A DNA stretch of 64,000 nt from contig NZ_JBDZDN010000003.1 in NCBI RefSeq assembly GCF_040049215.1, forward strand, positions 496,001 through 560,000. The letters are read 5' to 3'. A model generated the notes under the pieces. It did no database searches. It was given only the letters and a program-made list of their open reading frames with translations, and was not told where the DNA came from. A program made the position numbers and the translations under genes. The DNA is from Mesorhizobium_K sp040049215. Its GTDB lineage: Bacteria; Pseudomonadota; Alphaproteobacteria; Rhizobiales; Rhizobiaceae. Of the stretch, positions 1 through 8,643 are shown piece after piece; positions within the stretch are counted from its first letter, which is position 1, and every line of letters starts with the position of its first letter.

Positions 1-50
1 CGCGGTACGGGTTTTCGTTGCCATCGCCCAAGGGTCGGGCAACGACGATA

Positions 51-404
51 TCACCCCAGCAGGCGACGGGGAAAGAGCGCGGCGAGTGCGATGCCCAGCC
101 AGCCAAGAATCATCAGGCCGCCGCCAGTCGGCGCGGCCATCGCGAAGAGGCGCTCGTCGGCAAAATCGCGCGTCACCATGTCGCCCGCAAAGAGCGCCAG
201 GCCGAGAAGCAGGACCAGGGCTGCCCAGCGCATGATTGCGTTGAAGACGGTCATGCCGATGACCAGGAACACGGGCGCATGCACGACGAGAAAAGTGGCC
301 GCGGTCGCCGTGTTGGCCGCTCCGCCATGAGCCGCGACGGCGGAAAGGGCAACGCCCGCCGCGCCGCAAAGCCCGGCCCCGAAGATCAGGAGGCGGCTTG
401 CCAC
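51..404 (-). CDS. DUF423 family small membrane protein
   Basis: The 117-residue product is almost wholly hydrophobic, with four likely membrane helices and the N-terminal G-x-C-G-A-A-G-V-A-L-S-A-x-A-A-H-G pattern typical of the DUF423 family. These are small inner-membrane proteins of unknown function. The only workable start is GTG at 404; no in-frame ATG lies upstream and no good ribosome site is visible. It stands alone, leftward, at the window edge, downstream of the PHB depolymerase gene on the same strand. Confidence 0.8.
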   Translation of the reverse strand: MASRLLIFGAGLCGAAGVALSAVAAHGGAANTATAATFLVVHAPVFLVIGMTVFNAIMRWAALVLLLGLALFAGDMVTRDFADERLFAMAAPTGGGLMILGWLGIALAALFPRRLLG

Positions 405-532
405 GGCAGAACCGTAGTGGCTGTCAGGGCGGAAACCATAGCGTTGGACATGGGTGAATCAAACTCGCGCTGGTGAACCTTACGTCGGGCGGGGCCCGTC
501 AACAACCGGCATGAGGCGACCGGCGGCCGGCG

Positions 533-1756
533 CTATTCCATCGCGAGAATGAGGTTGCGCACCACGGGATAGATCTCCCGCTCCCAGCGCTTGCCGTTGA
601 AGACGCCATAGTGGCCGACATTGGCCTGGAGATGGTGACGTTTCAGGTGCGGGCGCAACGAACGGCAAAGCTCGTGCGCAGCGGAGGTCTGGCCGAGCGC
701 GCAGATGTCGTCGCGCCCGCCTTCGACGGTGAGCAGCGCGGTGTTGCGGATCGCGCCGGGATCGACCTTCTGCCCGCGGTAGGTGAAGTCGCCGGTCGCC
801 AGTTCCGCCTTCTGGAAGATGCGATCGATCGTCTCGATGTAGAATTCCTCGGTGAGGTCGAGCACCGCGAAATACTCGTCGTAGAAGGTTTTTATCTTCT
901 CCGCCTCGGCGGTCTCGCCTGCCGCCAGATGTTTGTAGAGCTTCTCATGCGCGGTGCGGTGGCGTTCCATGTTCATGGCCATGAAAGCGGTAAGCTGGAG
1001 AAAGCCCGGATAGACCTTGCGGCCGGCGCCGCGATGCCGCCAGGGTACCTGCGAGATCACCGAATTCTTGAACCATGCGAGCGATTTCGCGACCGCGAAT
1101 TCGTTCACCTCGGTTGGACTTTCTCTGGGATCGATAGGCCCAGCCATCAGCGTCATGGAGCGCGGCGTCGCGGGATGCCGGTCCTCCGACATCACGGCGA
1201 CGGCCGCGAGCGCCTGTACGCAAGGCTGGCACACGGCCAGCACATGGCTGCCCGGCCCGATCTTTTCGATGAAACGGATAAGGTAGTCGACATAGTCGTC
1301 GACGCCGAACGATCCGGCTGAAAGCGGCACGTCGCGCGCGTTGGTCCAGTCGGTGATGTAGACGTCGTGATCGCGCAGCAGCGTCTGCACGGTGCCCCGC
1401 AGCAGCGTGGCGAAATGGCCTGACAGCGGAGCCGCAACCAGGATTTTAGGCTGCGGCGTATCGACGTCCTTGGCGAAGTGCAGCAGCCGCCCAAACGGCA
1501 GGTCGAGCGCCACCTCCTCGGTCACCGCAACGTCGCGGTTGCCGACCCTGACCGGCGCGATGGCGAAGTCCGGGCGCACATGGGTTATCTCGAAGCGGGC
1601 AATCATTTCCATCGCCGCGGCCATCTGGCGGCCGAGGTCGGCCGCCGGCCCCCAGAGGGTTGCGCCCGCCAGCGCCTGCATGCCGCGCGCCATGAGGCGG
1701 AACGGCGCAACCAGATCGTCCTTGAACTGGTAGGTCTGATAGAGCATCCGCGGCAT
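533..1756 (-). CDS. phaZ: intracellular polyhydroxyalkanoate (PHB) depolymerase
   Basis: Mobilises stored polyhydroxybutyrate by hydrolysing the polymer in cytoplasmic granules. The 407-residue protein has the PHB depolymerase alpha/beta-hydrolase layout, with LVAAPLSGHFATLLRGT near residues 106-122 and a C-terminal PHB_depo_C region rich in D and H (GGRDDICALGQT, VGHYGVFNGKRW). The nucleophile elbow reads LAVCQPCV with Cys at about residue 176. Cysteine in place of serine is the known feature of intracellular PhaZ enzymes such as PhaZ1 of Ralstonia. Start is ATG 1756; a second ATG three codons later (1747) is equally possible, and neither has a strong ribosome site. Monocistronic by appearance. 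Confidence 0.9.
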   Translation of the reverse strand: MPRMLYQTYQFKDDLVAPFRLMARGMQALAGATLWGPAADLGRQMAAAMEMIARFEITHVRPDFAIAPVRVGNRDVAVTEEVALDLPFGRLLHFAKDVDTPQPKILVAAPLSGHFATLLRGTVQTLLRDHDVYITDWTNARDVPLSAGSFGVDDYVDYLIRFIEKIGPGSHVLAVCQPCVQALAAVAVMSEDRHPATPRSMTLMAGPIDPRESPTEVNEFAVAKSLAWFKNSVISQVPWRHRGAGRKVYPGFLQLTAFMAMNMERHRTAHEKLYKHLAAGETAEAEKIKTFYDEYFAVLDLTEEFYIETIDRIFQKAELATGDFTYRGQKVDPGAIRNTALLTVEGGRDDICALGQTSAAHELCRSLRPHLKRHHLQANVGHYGVFNGKRWEREIYPVVRNLILAME

Positions 1757-1849
1757 CCCCGAGGCAGCGCCATGTGCGCTGCAAAAAAGCTAGTGCAATT
1801 CATGCTGCATTGCGAGAGGATTGTCGTGGGCTGCTTGGAAGGCGAGGCA

Positions 1850-2503
1850 ATGACGCGGGCAACACTGACGATCTCGTCGAAGAACTATTCCTCCTGGTCG
1901 CTACGCGGCTGGCTGCTGTGCCGCATGGCTGGGCTCGATTTCGAGGAGAAGCTGGTCGACATCGACGCGGACCAGCGCCAGGAGCTTCTGCTGCTCAGCC
2001 CCTCGGTGCTGGTGCCCAGGCTGACCGACGGCGACGTGACCGTGTGGGACACGCTGGCGATCGCCGAATACCTGAACGAGCAATATCCGAAGGCCAATCT
2101 GCTGCCGAAGGACAAGGCAGCGCGGGCTATCTGCCGCGCCGTGTCGGGCGAGATGCATTCAGGGTTCCACAATCTGCGCTCGGCGCTACCGATGAACCTC
2201 AAGACGCGGCACGAAAAATTCAAGATTTTTTCCGGAGCGCGGCCGGACGTCGAGCGCATCAAGGCGATCTGGAACGAATGCCTGGAGACCTATGGCGGGC
2301 CGTATCTTTTCGGCGAAAGGCTCTGCCTCGCCGACGCCATGTATGCGCCGGTCTGTACGCGGTTCAGGACTTACGCCATCGAACTCGAGCCAGCGCTCGC
2401 CGCCTATTGCGAGCGGATATTCGAGTGGCCGCTGCTCAAGGAATGGACAGAAGGCGCGATTGCCGAGCCGGACGAGATCGTCGAGCTCGAGGTGGAGTTT
2501 TAG
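1850..2503 (+). CDS. glutathione S-transferase family protein
   Basis: A 217-residue cytosolic GST. The N-terminal thioredoxin-like half opens with T-I-S-S-K-N-Y-S-S-W-S-L-R, where a serine of the NYSSW segment is the likely glutathione-activating residue, followed by the conserved SPSVLVPRL cis-proline turn and D-T-L-A-I-A-E-Y-L. The C-terminal half is the helical GST domain, with LFGERLCLADAMYAP. The frame is open far upstream, but ATG 1850 begins the family homology and is preceded by a purine-rich GGAAGGCGAGG. It faces hemB with 14 bases between the stops. Substrate unknown. Confidence 0.85.
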   Translation: MTRATLTISSKNYSSWSLRGWLLCRMAGLDFEEKLVDIDADQRQELLLLSPSVLVPRLTDGDVTVWDTLAIAEYLNEQYPKANLLPKDKAARAICRAVSGEMHSGFHNLRSALPMNLKTRHEKFKIFSGARPDVERIKAIWNECLETYGGPYLFGERLCLADAMYAPVCTRFRTYAIELEPALAAYCERIFEWPLLKEWTEGAIAEPDEIVELEVEF

Positions 2504-2517
2504 GAGCGGGCGCCGCC

Positions 2518-3549
2518 TTACCCCCTCAGCATCTCCGCCACTTTCGGGGCGAAGTAGGTGAGGATGCCGTCGCAGCCGGCCCGCTTGAAGGCGAGCAGCG
2601 ATTCCAGCATCGCCTTGTCGCCGTCGATCCAGCCATTTTGCGCGGCGGCCAGGATCATCGCGTATTCGCCCGACACCTGGTAGGCGAAGGTCGGCATCTG
2701 GAACTCGTCCTTCAGCCGGCGGATGATGTCGAGATAGGGCAGGCCGGGTTTCACCATGATCATGTCGGCGCCCTCGGCGATGTCCTGCTCGGCCTCGCGC
2801 ACGGCCTCGTCTGAATTGGCGTGGTCGAGATAATAGGTCTTCTTGTCGCCCTTGAGCAGGCCGGCCGTGCCGACCGCCTCGCGGTAGGGGCCGTAGAAGG
2901 CCGAGGCGAACTTCGTCGCGTAGGACATGATCGCTACGTCCTGGAAGCCCGCCGCGTCGAGCCCGTCGCGAATCGCGCCGATGCGGCCGTCCATCATGTC
3001 GGACGGAGCGATGATGTCGGCGCCGGCTTCGGCCTGGGCGACCGCGGCTGCGGTGAGCTGGGCCACCGTCTCGTCGTTGACGATGATGCCGTCGCGCAAA
3101 ATACCGTCATGACCGTGGCTGGTGAACGGGTCGAGTGCGGCGTCGGTGATGACGCCGATCTCGGGCACCGCGGCCTTGATGGCGCGGGTGGCGCGGTTGA
3201 TCACATTGTCCGTATCGAGAATGTGCGAGCCGGTCTGGTCGCGCAGCGACAGATCGACATTCGGGAAGGTGGCGATGGCGGGAATGCCGAGTTTTGCCGC
3301 GCGCTCCGCCTCCTTGACGGCAAGGTCGATCGTCATGCGGAAGACACCGGGCATGGCGGCGATCTCCTCGCGGCGGTTCTCGCCGTCGATGACGAAGATC
3401 GGCCAGATCAGGTCGTCAACGGTCAGCCGGTTCTCCTGAACGAGCCGGCGCGACCAGTCGGCCTTGCGCATGCGGCGCAGCCGTCGCGAGCCGGTGATCT
3501 CGTCAACCGTGCGGGCGGCGGCTTGGCGGGGAATGGTGAACTTGTTCAT
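2518..3549 (-). CDS. hemB: delta-aminolevulinic acid dehydratase (porphobilinogen synthase)
   Basis: Condenses two 5-aminolevulinate molecules to porphobilinogen, the second common step of tetrapyrrole synthesis, in the cytoplasm. The 343-residue product shows the family landmarks: SDMMDGRIGAIRDGLD, the lysine segment MSYATKFASAFYGPYR, the Schiff-base segment MIMVKPGLPYLDIIRR and the substrate loop YQVSGEYAM. An open frame extends upstream, but ATG 3549 (MNKFTIPRQ) has a CCGGAG ribosome site at proper distance and fits the family N terminus. Leftward, with a DUF2066 gene just upstream on the same strand. Confidence 0.95.
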   Translation of the reverse strand: MNKFTIPRQAAARTVDEITGSRRLRRMRKADWSRRLVQENRLTVDDLIWPIFVIDGENRREEIAAMPGVFRMTIDLAVKEAERAAKLGIPAIATFPNVDLSLRDQTGSHILDTDNVINRATRAIKAAVPEIGVITDAALDPFTSHGHDGILRDGIIVNDETVAQLTAAAVAQAEAGADIIAPSDMMDGRIGAIRDGLDAAGFQDVAIMSYATKFASAFYGPYREAVGTAGLLKGDKKTYYLDHANSDEAVREAEQDIAEGADMIMVKPGLPYLDIIRRLKDEFQMPTFAYQVSGEYAMILAAAQNGWIDGDKAMLESLLAFKRAGCDGILTYFAPKVAEMLRG

Positions 3550-3620
3550 CGCAAAAGCTCCGGATCGCGCGGCTTTTAGCACGGGTGGGCAGCGACCACC
3601 AATGCGGCGATTTGGAGCCG

Positions 3621-4442
3621 CTAAGGCTGACCATTGCCGGAAAGGACCTGCGCTGCACCGCGCATCGCAACGCGGAACGCTTCATCGAAACTGACGCCAC
3701 GCACCTGCCAGTCATAGGTTTTGCCCTCGAATGCGATTCGCCAGTCGGCGACCCAGCCTAGCTCAGCATCGCTCCAGGCGAGGCGGCCAAGCAATGGAAC
3801 GTCTCCCCCAACGTCCTTCGCGGCACGTTTGAGAACGCCGAAATCCGGCTGGAGCAAGGTCCGGGCGTCGAGCCGGGCGGCTTCGATCCGAGCCCTTGAC
3901 GGCAGCACCATTTGCATCGCCAGCGGCTCGGCGGCTGCCGCGAGGGACTCATCCATGAAGGGGCCATCGTCGCCGTCCGCGGTGAGCACAAAACGCTGGG
4001 TTCCTCGCTCGACGGACAGAAAAACCGCGACGACGGGCCGCTCCGCCAGCCAGGGCTTGCTGCCCATCGAGGCCAGCGCGGCGTCGACCTTGGCTCGGTC
4101 GAACAAACAGCTCAGGTCGTGCGGCCGATCGTGCGAGCCTTGCTCGTCGTGTATGGGAATGCCTTCGAGGCGGTCGCGATACTTGAACGAAGCGATCAAC
4201 GCCCCGGCCTTGTTGCGCAGTCCGGCAAGTTCGGGCCTAGCGAGAAGCCGCTGGTCGCCGGACATCCGCACCAGCACCCGGTCGAGACATTCGCGGAAAC
4301 CAAGCTGCCGGTTCTTCTCGCCTTGGCCGGTAACGACGGCCTGCGCACTGTAGAGATCGCCTGCTGCCTCAGCCGCGTAGCCGGGGGCCGCCGGCACAAA
4401 GGCAAGAATGAGCAGGCAGGCTAGGCGGATCGACAGGATCAT
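3621..4442 (-). CDS. DUF2066 domain-containing exported protein
   Basis: A 273-residue protein of unknown function. ATG 4442 gives a clear signal peptide (MILSIRLACLLILAFVPA, cleavage near GYA-AEA), so it is probably periplasmic; the longer open frame upstream would bury this signal. The mature part begins with DLYSAQAVVTGQGEKNRQLGFRECLDRVL, the hallmark of DUF2066. Short mixed alpha/beta stretches follow and the protein ends in SFDEAFRVAMRGAAQVL. It lies on the hemB strand with a 71-base gap, but no functional link is known. Confidence 0.8.
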   Translation of the reverse strand: MILSIRLACLLILAFVPAAPGYAAEAAGDLYSAQAVVTGQGEKNRQLGFRECLDRVLVRMSGDQRLLARPELAGLRNKAGALIASFKYRDRLEGIPIHDEQGSHDRPHDLSCLFDRAKVDAALASMGSKPWLAERPVVAVFLSVERGTQRFVLTADGDDGPFMDESLAAAAEPLAMQMVLPSRARIEAARLDARTLLQPDFGVLKRAAKDVGGDVPLLGRLAWSDAELGWVADWRIAFEGKTYDWQVRGVSFDEAFRVAMRGAAQVLSGNGQP

Positions 4443-4705
4443 CGAGTGATGTTTGACGGATGCGGCTTGCGTGTCAGCGTTAGCACAGGCCGCCTCGTGA
4501 CGGAAAGCTGGAAGCAGCCGCATGTTGCTGCATCGTCCCGCCGGAGTCCGGCTCCAACGACCGAAGGCGGCTAGGGGCGCGCCGCTGTCCGGGCGGTCGA
4601 GCAGATATCGATTTCCCGGTCCCGCCGCGCTCGCCATTGACGCGCCTATCCGCCACGCTTTAGCACTTCAGTCCCGGCGGGGTGTCGGGGAGGGATTCTG
4701 GCGGC

Positions 4706-5749
4706 ATGGATTTCGGCGGCGGCGATGAGATCCGTTTCGAGCGGAGCGGCAAAGCCGGCATCGTCACGCTGACGCGGCCGAATGCGCTCAATGCGCTGAC
4801 GCGTCGGATGGTGAACGCACTGAGCGCCGCGTTGGCGGCGTGGGAATCCGACAGCGGCGTCGAAGTCGTCATCCTCAAGGCCGAGGGCAGGGCGTTCTGC
4901 GCCGGCGGTGACATCCTGGAGGTCTACAAGGCCAGGCAGGCGGGCAAGCGGCTTACCGAATTCTTCGCCGACGAGTACCGGCTGAACGCCCAGATCGACC
5001 GCTTCGCCAAACCCTATGTCTCGCTGATCGACGGCATCTGCATGGGCGGCGGCGTAGGAATATCGGCGCACGGCTCGCACCGGGTGATGACGGAGAACGC
5101 CGTTTTCGCCATGCCGGAGGTCGGCATCGGCTTCTTCCCGGACGTCGGCGGCAGCTACGTTCTGCCCAATCTCGGCGGCTGCTTCGGCATGTATCTCGGC
5201 CTGACCGGCAACAAGATCGGATATGGCGACGCGCTGTGGTCGGGCATCGCCACGCATACGGTGCAGGCGGCGTATCTGCCGACGCTGGTCGAGGAGATCG
5301 CCGACAGCGGCGATCCGGGCACGGAACTGCGAGAGTTCTTCAAGGCGGCCCCGCGCAAGACGGACGAGGCGGCCCTGCACGCAATCGCGAGGCATTTTTC
5401 GCTGGGCTCCCTGCAGGACATCGTCGTTAGCCTGGAGCGCGCGGCCGCCGCCGACAGTTTTGCCGCCGCCACGCTGGCGACGATGAGGGGCCGCTCGCCG
5501 ACCAGCCTGCACGTCACCTTCCGCGCCATCACCGCCGGCTCGACCATGTCGATGGACGAGTGCATGAAGATGGAGTTCCGCATCCTCAACCGGATGCTCG
5601 AGAGCCACGACCTCTACGAAGGGATTCGCGCGGCGCTGATCGACAAGGGCACAGTGCCGAACTGGCAGCCCGCCCGGCTGGAGGACGTACGCCCGGAGGC
5701 GATCGACGCATTCTTCGCGCCGCTGCCCGGCGGGGATCTCAAGCTGTGA
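4706..5749 (+). CDS. 3-hydroxyisobutyryl-CoA hydrolase / enoyl-CoA hydratase-isomerase family
   Basis: Crotonase-fold enzyme, 347 residues, the length of 3-hydroxyisobutyryl-CoA hydrolases, which cleave CoA in valine breakdown. Landmarks: GIVTLTRPNALNALTRRMV, the oxyanion segment EGRAFCAGGDI, a second oxyanion turn DGICMGGGVGISAHGSHRV, and PEVGIGFFPDVGGSYVLP, whose Glu and Asp are the hydrolase catalytic pair. The C-terminal ECCH_2 region (SMDECMKMEFRILNRMLE) separates it from simple enoyl-CoA hydratases. ATG 4706 is chosen over a GTG at 4682 because GGGAGG lies between them. Its stop overlaps the next gene's GTG by four bases. Confidence 0.85.
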   Translation: MDFGGGDEIRFERSGKAGIVTLTRPNALNALTRRMVNALSAALAAWESDSGVEVVILKAEGRAFCAGGDILEVYKARQAGKRLTEFFADEYRLNAQIDRFAKPYVSLIDGICMGGGVGISAHGSHRVMTENAVFAMPEVGIGFFPDVGGSYVLPNLGGCFGMYLGLTGNKIGYGDALWSGIATHTVQAAYLPTLVEEIADSGDPGTELREFFKAAPRKTDEAALHAIARHFSLGSLQDIVVSLERAAAADSFAAATLATMRGRSPTSLHVTFRAITAGSTMSMDECMKMEFRILNRMLESHDLYEGIRAALIDKGTVPNWQPARLEDVRPEAIDAFFAPLPGGDLKL

Positions 5750-6165
5750 GCGATCTCGCGGACCATGGACCGCTCCGGCCGACGCTGGCCGAGATGGGCT
5801 TCGTCTGGTTCCAGCGCTTGATCGCCGGCTACTGCCTGCTCTTCGGCATCCTCTACTGGGTGCGGCTGATCGGCTTCTATGACGGGCCGCTCTGGCGGTT
5901 CGACCTGATGCCGGTGCACTGGCAGGTGGCGGCCGTCACACTCGCGGTATTCTATCCATTCGCGGCGATCGGGTTGTGGATGCTCGCTTCGTGGGGGCCG
6001 GTGATCTGGGTGATCTGCGCGGCGACCGAGACGGTGATGTATTTCCTCTTCCCCGACCTCTACGGCAACCGGCTGCTCATCGTGTCGAGTCACCTCGTGG
6101 TGGCGGTGGTTTACGCAGCCTTCCGCCTTTTGATCTACTGGCAGCGCCGCAGGGCGGAGCGTTAG
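5746..6165 (+). CDS. DUF6163 family small membrane protein
   Basis: A 139-residue integral membrane protein with about four hydrophobic helices (FQRLIAGYCLLFGILYWVRL; VAAVTLAVFYPFAAIGLWML; VIWVICAATETVMYFLF; LLIVSSHLVVAVVYAAFRL). The likely start is GTG 5746 inside the upstream stop (GTGA overlap), implying translational coupling. Proteins of this kind commonly sit directly before the ldtR gene in Rhizobiales, as here, which hints at an envelope role; that link is inference from context. No catalytic motif is visible. Confidence 0.75.
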   Translation: MSDLADHGPLRPTLAEMGFVWFQRLIAGYCLLFGILYWVRLIGFYDGPLWRFDLMPVHWQVAAVTLAVFYPFAAIGLWMLASWGPVIWVICAATETVMYFLFPDLYGNRLLIVSSHLVVAVVYAAFRLLIYWQRRRAER

Positions 6166-6297
6166 TCGCCCAGCGCCGGAGGCAACCTCGCGGCATCGCC
6201 TAAGGCTTTAGGTTAATTTTCATTGCCCGGCGGGGGTTTCATTAACTCTCTTGCGAAACCTATCGACCTTAACCCCTTGTTAGTCCTGGCGTTTAAG

Positions 6298-6318
6298 TCG
6301 AATTTTATGCGCATTCGA
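6298..6318. promoter_or_regulatory. inverted repeat upstream of ldtR (possible operator)
   Basis: TCGAAT at 6298-6303 and ATTCGA at 6313-6318 form a perfect 6-base inverted repeat with centres 15 bases apart, in the 214-base gap before the MarR-family gene. MarR-type proteins often bind such dyads and repress their own gene. The match is short, so chance is a real alternative. Confidence 0.3.
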
Positions 6319-6379
6319 TAGTGTCGCGATCAAGGTGAGAAACAAAACAATCACCGGGCGACAAACGAGAGGCAAGGCA

Positions 6380-6895
6380 ATGATCAATTCGCGTCCGGCG
6401 GCGAAGACCGCTACCGTTTCCGACGATCGCCGTGAAGCGATCAGGTCTCTATACATGGAGTCCCTTCAGCTGGTTGAGCGCCTGCATCGCCGCCTGCTGG
6501 ACGTCATCAAGGACGAGTTCGACCGCAACGGCCGTTCCGACATCAACGCCATCCAGGCGCTGCTGCTCTTCAACATCGGCAATTCCGAGCTGACCGCCGG
6601 CGAATTGCGCTCGCGCGGCTATTATCTCGGCTCGAACGTCTCCTACAATCTGAAGAAGCTGGTCGACCTCGGCTTCATCAACCACCAGCGCTCGCGCATC
6701 GACCGCCGTTCGGTCCGCGTCAGCCTGACGCCGAAAGGGCAGGCGGTCGCCGAAGTGGTCGGCGGGCTCTATGAACGTCATATCGGCTCGATCGAGCAGG
6801 TCGGCGGCATCAACACCGAAGAGTTCAAGCAGATGAACCGCGCGCTGCAGCGGCTAGACCGCTTCTGGAACGACACGATCGCCTACCGTATGTAA
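6380..6895 (+). CDS. ldtR: MarR-family transcriptional regulator, LdtR type
   Basis: A 171-residue winged-helix regulator. The core reads RRLLDVIKDEFDRNGRSDINAIQALLLFNIGNSELTAGELRSRGYYLGSNVSYNLKKLVDLGF, the helix-turn-helix being SRGYYLGSNVSYNLKKLV, followed by the wing SRIDRRSVRVSLT. This sequence class is LdtR, studied in Liberibacter and rhizobia, where it controls an L,D-transpeptidase and stress tolerance. The transpeptidase is the next gene here. ATG 6380 has a GAGAGG site upstream; the longer frame from 6335 is unlikely. A GNRA-looped terminator follows the stop. Confidence 0.85.
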   Translation: MINSRPAAKTATVSDDRREAIRSLYMESLQLVERLHRRLLDVIKDEFDRNGRSDINAIQALLLFNIGNSELTAGELRSRGYYLGSNVSYNLKKLVDLGFINHQRSRIDRRSVRVSLTPKGQAVAEVVGGLYERHIGSIEQVGGINTEEFKQMNRALQRLDRFWNDTIAYRM

Positions 6896-6918
6896 GTTTA
6901 AGGCTGAAGGACGCCGGG

Positions 6919-6958
6919 AAACGGCCGTTGCCGAAAGGCAGCGGCCGTTTGCATTTTG
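6919..6958 (+). terminator. intrinsic terminator after ldtR
   Basis: A 14-base stem (6919-6932 with 6937-6950, one G-T wobble) closes on a GAAA loop and is followed by a short T stretch (GCATTTT). It sits 23 bases after the ldtR stop and would separate ldtR from the transpeptidase transcript. Confidence 0.7.
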
Positions 6959-7191
6959 CCGGTTTCACGGTCTCGTGTGTGGCAAAGGCCATGCTGCCGC
7001 CATATTCAGATGAAAATCCGGGCAATGGACGCGCCGCCGATGCGGCATCCGGAACTTCCGCTGCGACGGTGCATTGGTGCGATCGAGGGCTGCGGCCGGT
7101 TTCAATCGTGATGGTTGGCTAATTGTTAAGCATGGCAACCATAGAGTTCAGGCCGGGCCTGAAGCCCGGTGATGACGAGAAGAGTATCCGA

Positions 7192-8451
7192 ATGACGATC
7201 AAGACGAGCCGACGTTTCTTCTTATCGGGCGCAGGCGCGTTGGCCATGGCCGCGTTTTCCGGCCCGGTCAGCGCGCAGGATGTGATCGGCGAAATCCTGC
7301 AGTCCGAGCGCCGCGGCAATTGGGACGATACGTTCGACGCACGCGCCACCCAGGGCGACAACGTGGCTTCGAACCTGCCGATCTTCTCGCCGCAGACCGT
7401 CATGTATATCGAGCAGGCGGTGGCGCAATATTCCGGTATCGTCGCGCAGGGCGGCTGGCCGATGGTCCCCGCGACCAAGAAGCTCCAGCTCGGCGTCGTC
7501 GATCCCGACGTCGTCGCGCTGCGCAAGCGCCTGATGGTATCTGGCGACCTTCCCACGAGCGCCGGCATTTCCGAATCGTTCGATACCTATGTCGATGCGG
7601 CGGTGAAGCGCTTCCAGGCTCGCCACGGGCTGCCGGCCGACGGCGTGCTCGGCAAATATACCTACGCCGCGATGAACGTGACGGCGCCGGTGCGCCTTGG
7701 CCAGCTCGAGACCAATCTCGTGCGGCTGCGCACCATGTCCGGCGACCTCGGCCCGCGTTATGTCATGGTCAATATTCCGGCGGCGCAGATCGAGGCGGTC
7801 GACAACGACCGCGTTGCGTTGCGCCACACGGCGATCGTCGGCAAGATCGACCGCCAGACGCCGATCCTCAACTCGGCGATCAACGAAATCATCGTCAATC
7901 CGTACTGGAACGCGCCGGAATCGATCGTCCGCAAGGACATTATCCCGCTGATGCGCAAGGATCCGGAGTATCTGACCAAGAACAGCATCCGCATCCTCGG
8001 CCCTGATGGCAACGAGATCGATCCTGTGACGATCGACTGGAACACCGAAGACGCGGCGAAGTTCCGCTTCCGTCAGGACCCCGGCAAGATCAACGCGATG
8101 GCCTCGGTGAAGATCAATTTCCCGAACCCGCATGCGACTTATATGCACGACACCCCCTCGCAGGGTCTGTTCAACAAGCTGATGCGTTTCGATTCTTCGG
8201 GCTGCGTGCGCGTCCAGAACGTGCGCGACCTCGTCACCTGGCTGCTGCGCGACACGCCCGAATGGGACCGCCAGCGCTTCGAGCAGACGATCAAGAGCGG
8301 CGAGAACACGCCGGTGCAGCTCGCCGTGCCGGTGCCGGTCTATTTCACCTATATCTCGGCCTGGTCGACGGGCGACGGCGTCGCGCATTTCCGCGACGAC
8401 ATCTACGGCCGCGACGGCGTCGACGAGCTGCAACTCAGCCAGGCGCTGTAA
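7192..8451 (+). CDS. ldtP: L,D-transpeptidase (YcbB-like, LdtP type), exported
   Basis: Forms 3-3 cross-links in peptidoglycan or tailors it in the periplasm. The 419-residue product begins with a Tat-like signal (TSRRFFLSGAGALAMAAF, cleavage near VSA-QD). It then has a scaffold region, a peptidoglycan-binding domain (VDAAVKRFQARHGLPADGVLG), and a YkuD catalytic domain with His at about 319 in MHDTPSQ and catalytic Cys at about 338 in SSGCVRV. ATG 7192 follows GAGAAGAG; earlier TTG 7123 and ATG 7132 would only lengthen the pre-signal region. Regulation by the neighbouring LdtR is expected from work in related bacteria. A terminator follows. Confidence 0.88.
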   Translation: MTIKTSRRFFLSGAGALAMAAFSGPVSAQDVIGEILQSERRGNWDDTFDARATQGDNVASNLPIFSPQTVMYIEQAVAQYSGIVAQGGWPMVPATKKLQLGVVDPDVVALRKRLMVSGDLPTSAGISESFDTYVDAAVKRFQARHGLPADGVLGKYTYAAMNVTAPVRLGQLETNLVRLRTMSGDLGPRYVMVNIPAAQIEAVDNDRVALRHTAIVGKIDRQTPILNSAINEIIVNPYWNAPESIVRKDIIPLMRKDPEYLTKNSIRILGPDGNEIDPVTIDWNTEDAAKFRFRQDPGKINAMASVKINFPNPHATYMHDTPSQGLFNKLMRFDSSGCVRVQNVRDLVTWLLRDTPEWDRQRFEQTIKSGENTPVQLAVPVPVYFTYISAWSTGDGVAHFRDDIYGRDGVDELQLSQAL

Positions 8452-8474
8452 AGATCCGGCTACTTCGGGCATCC

Positions 8475-8505
8475 AAGGCCGCCTCCGGGCGGCCTTTTCG
8501 TTTTT
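8475..8505 (+). terminator. intrinsic terminator after the L,D-transpeptidase gene
   Basis: Perfect 9-base stem AAGGCCGCC (8475-8483) with GGCGGCCTT (8488-8496), loop TCCG, followed by a T-rich tail. It lies 24 bases after the transpeptidase stop and upstream of glyA. Confidence 0.85.
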
Positions 8506-8643
8506 GCGGCACATGGCGCAAAGCGGCGACGAAATTTCGCGGCTACGAACGTGGCGAGGGCGGAGCAACTGTGTTATGGCGCGCCGACCGCCTCCCACCC
8601 GTTGGCCTTGTTTCAAGGGCCCGAACATCAAGGATTGACCGCC

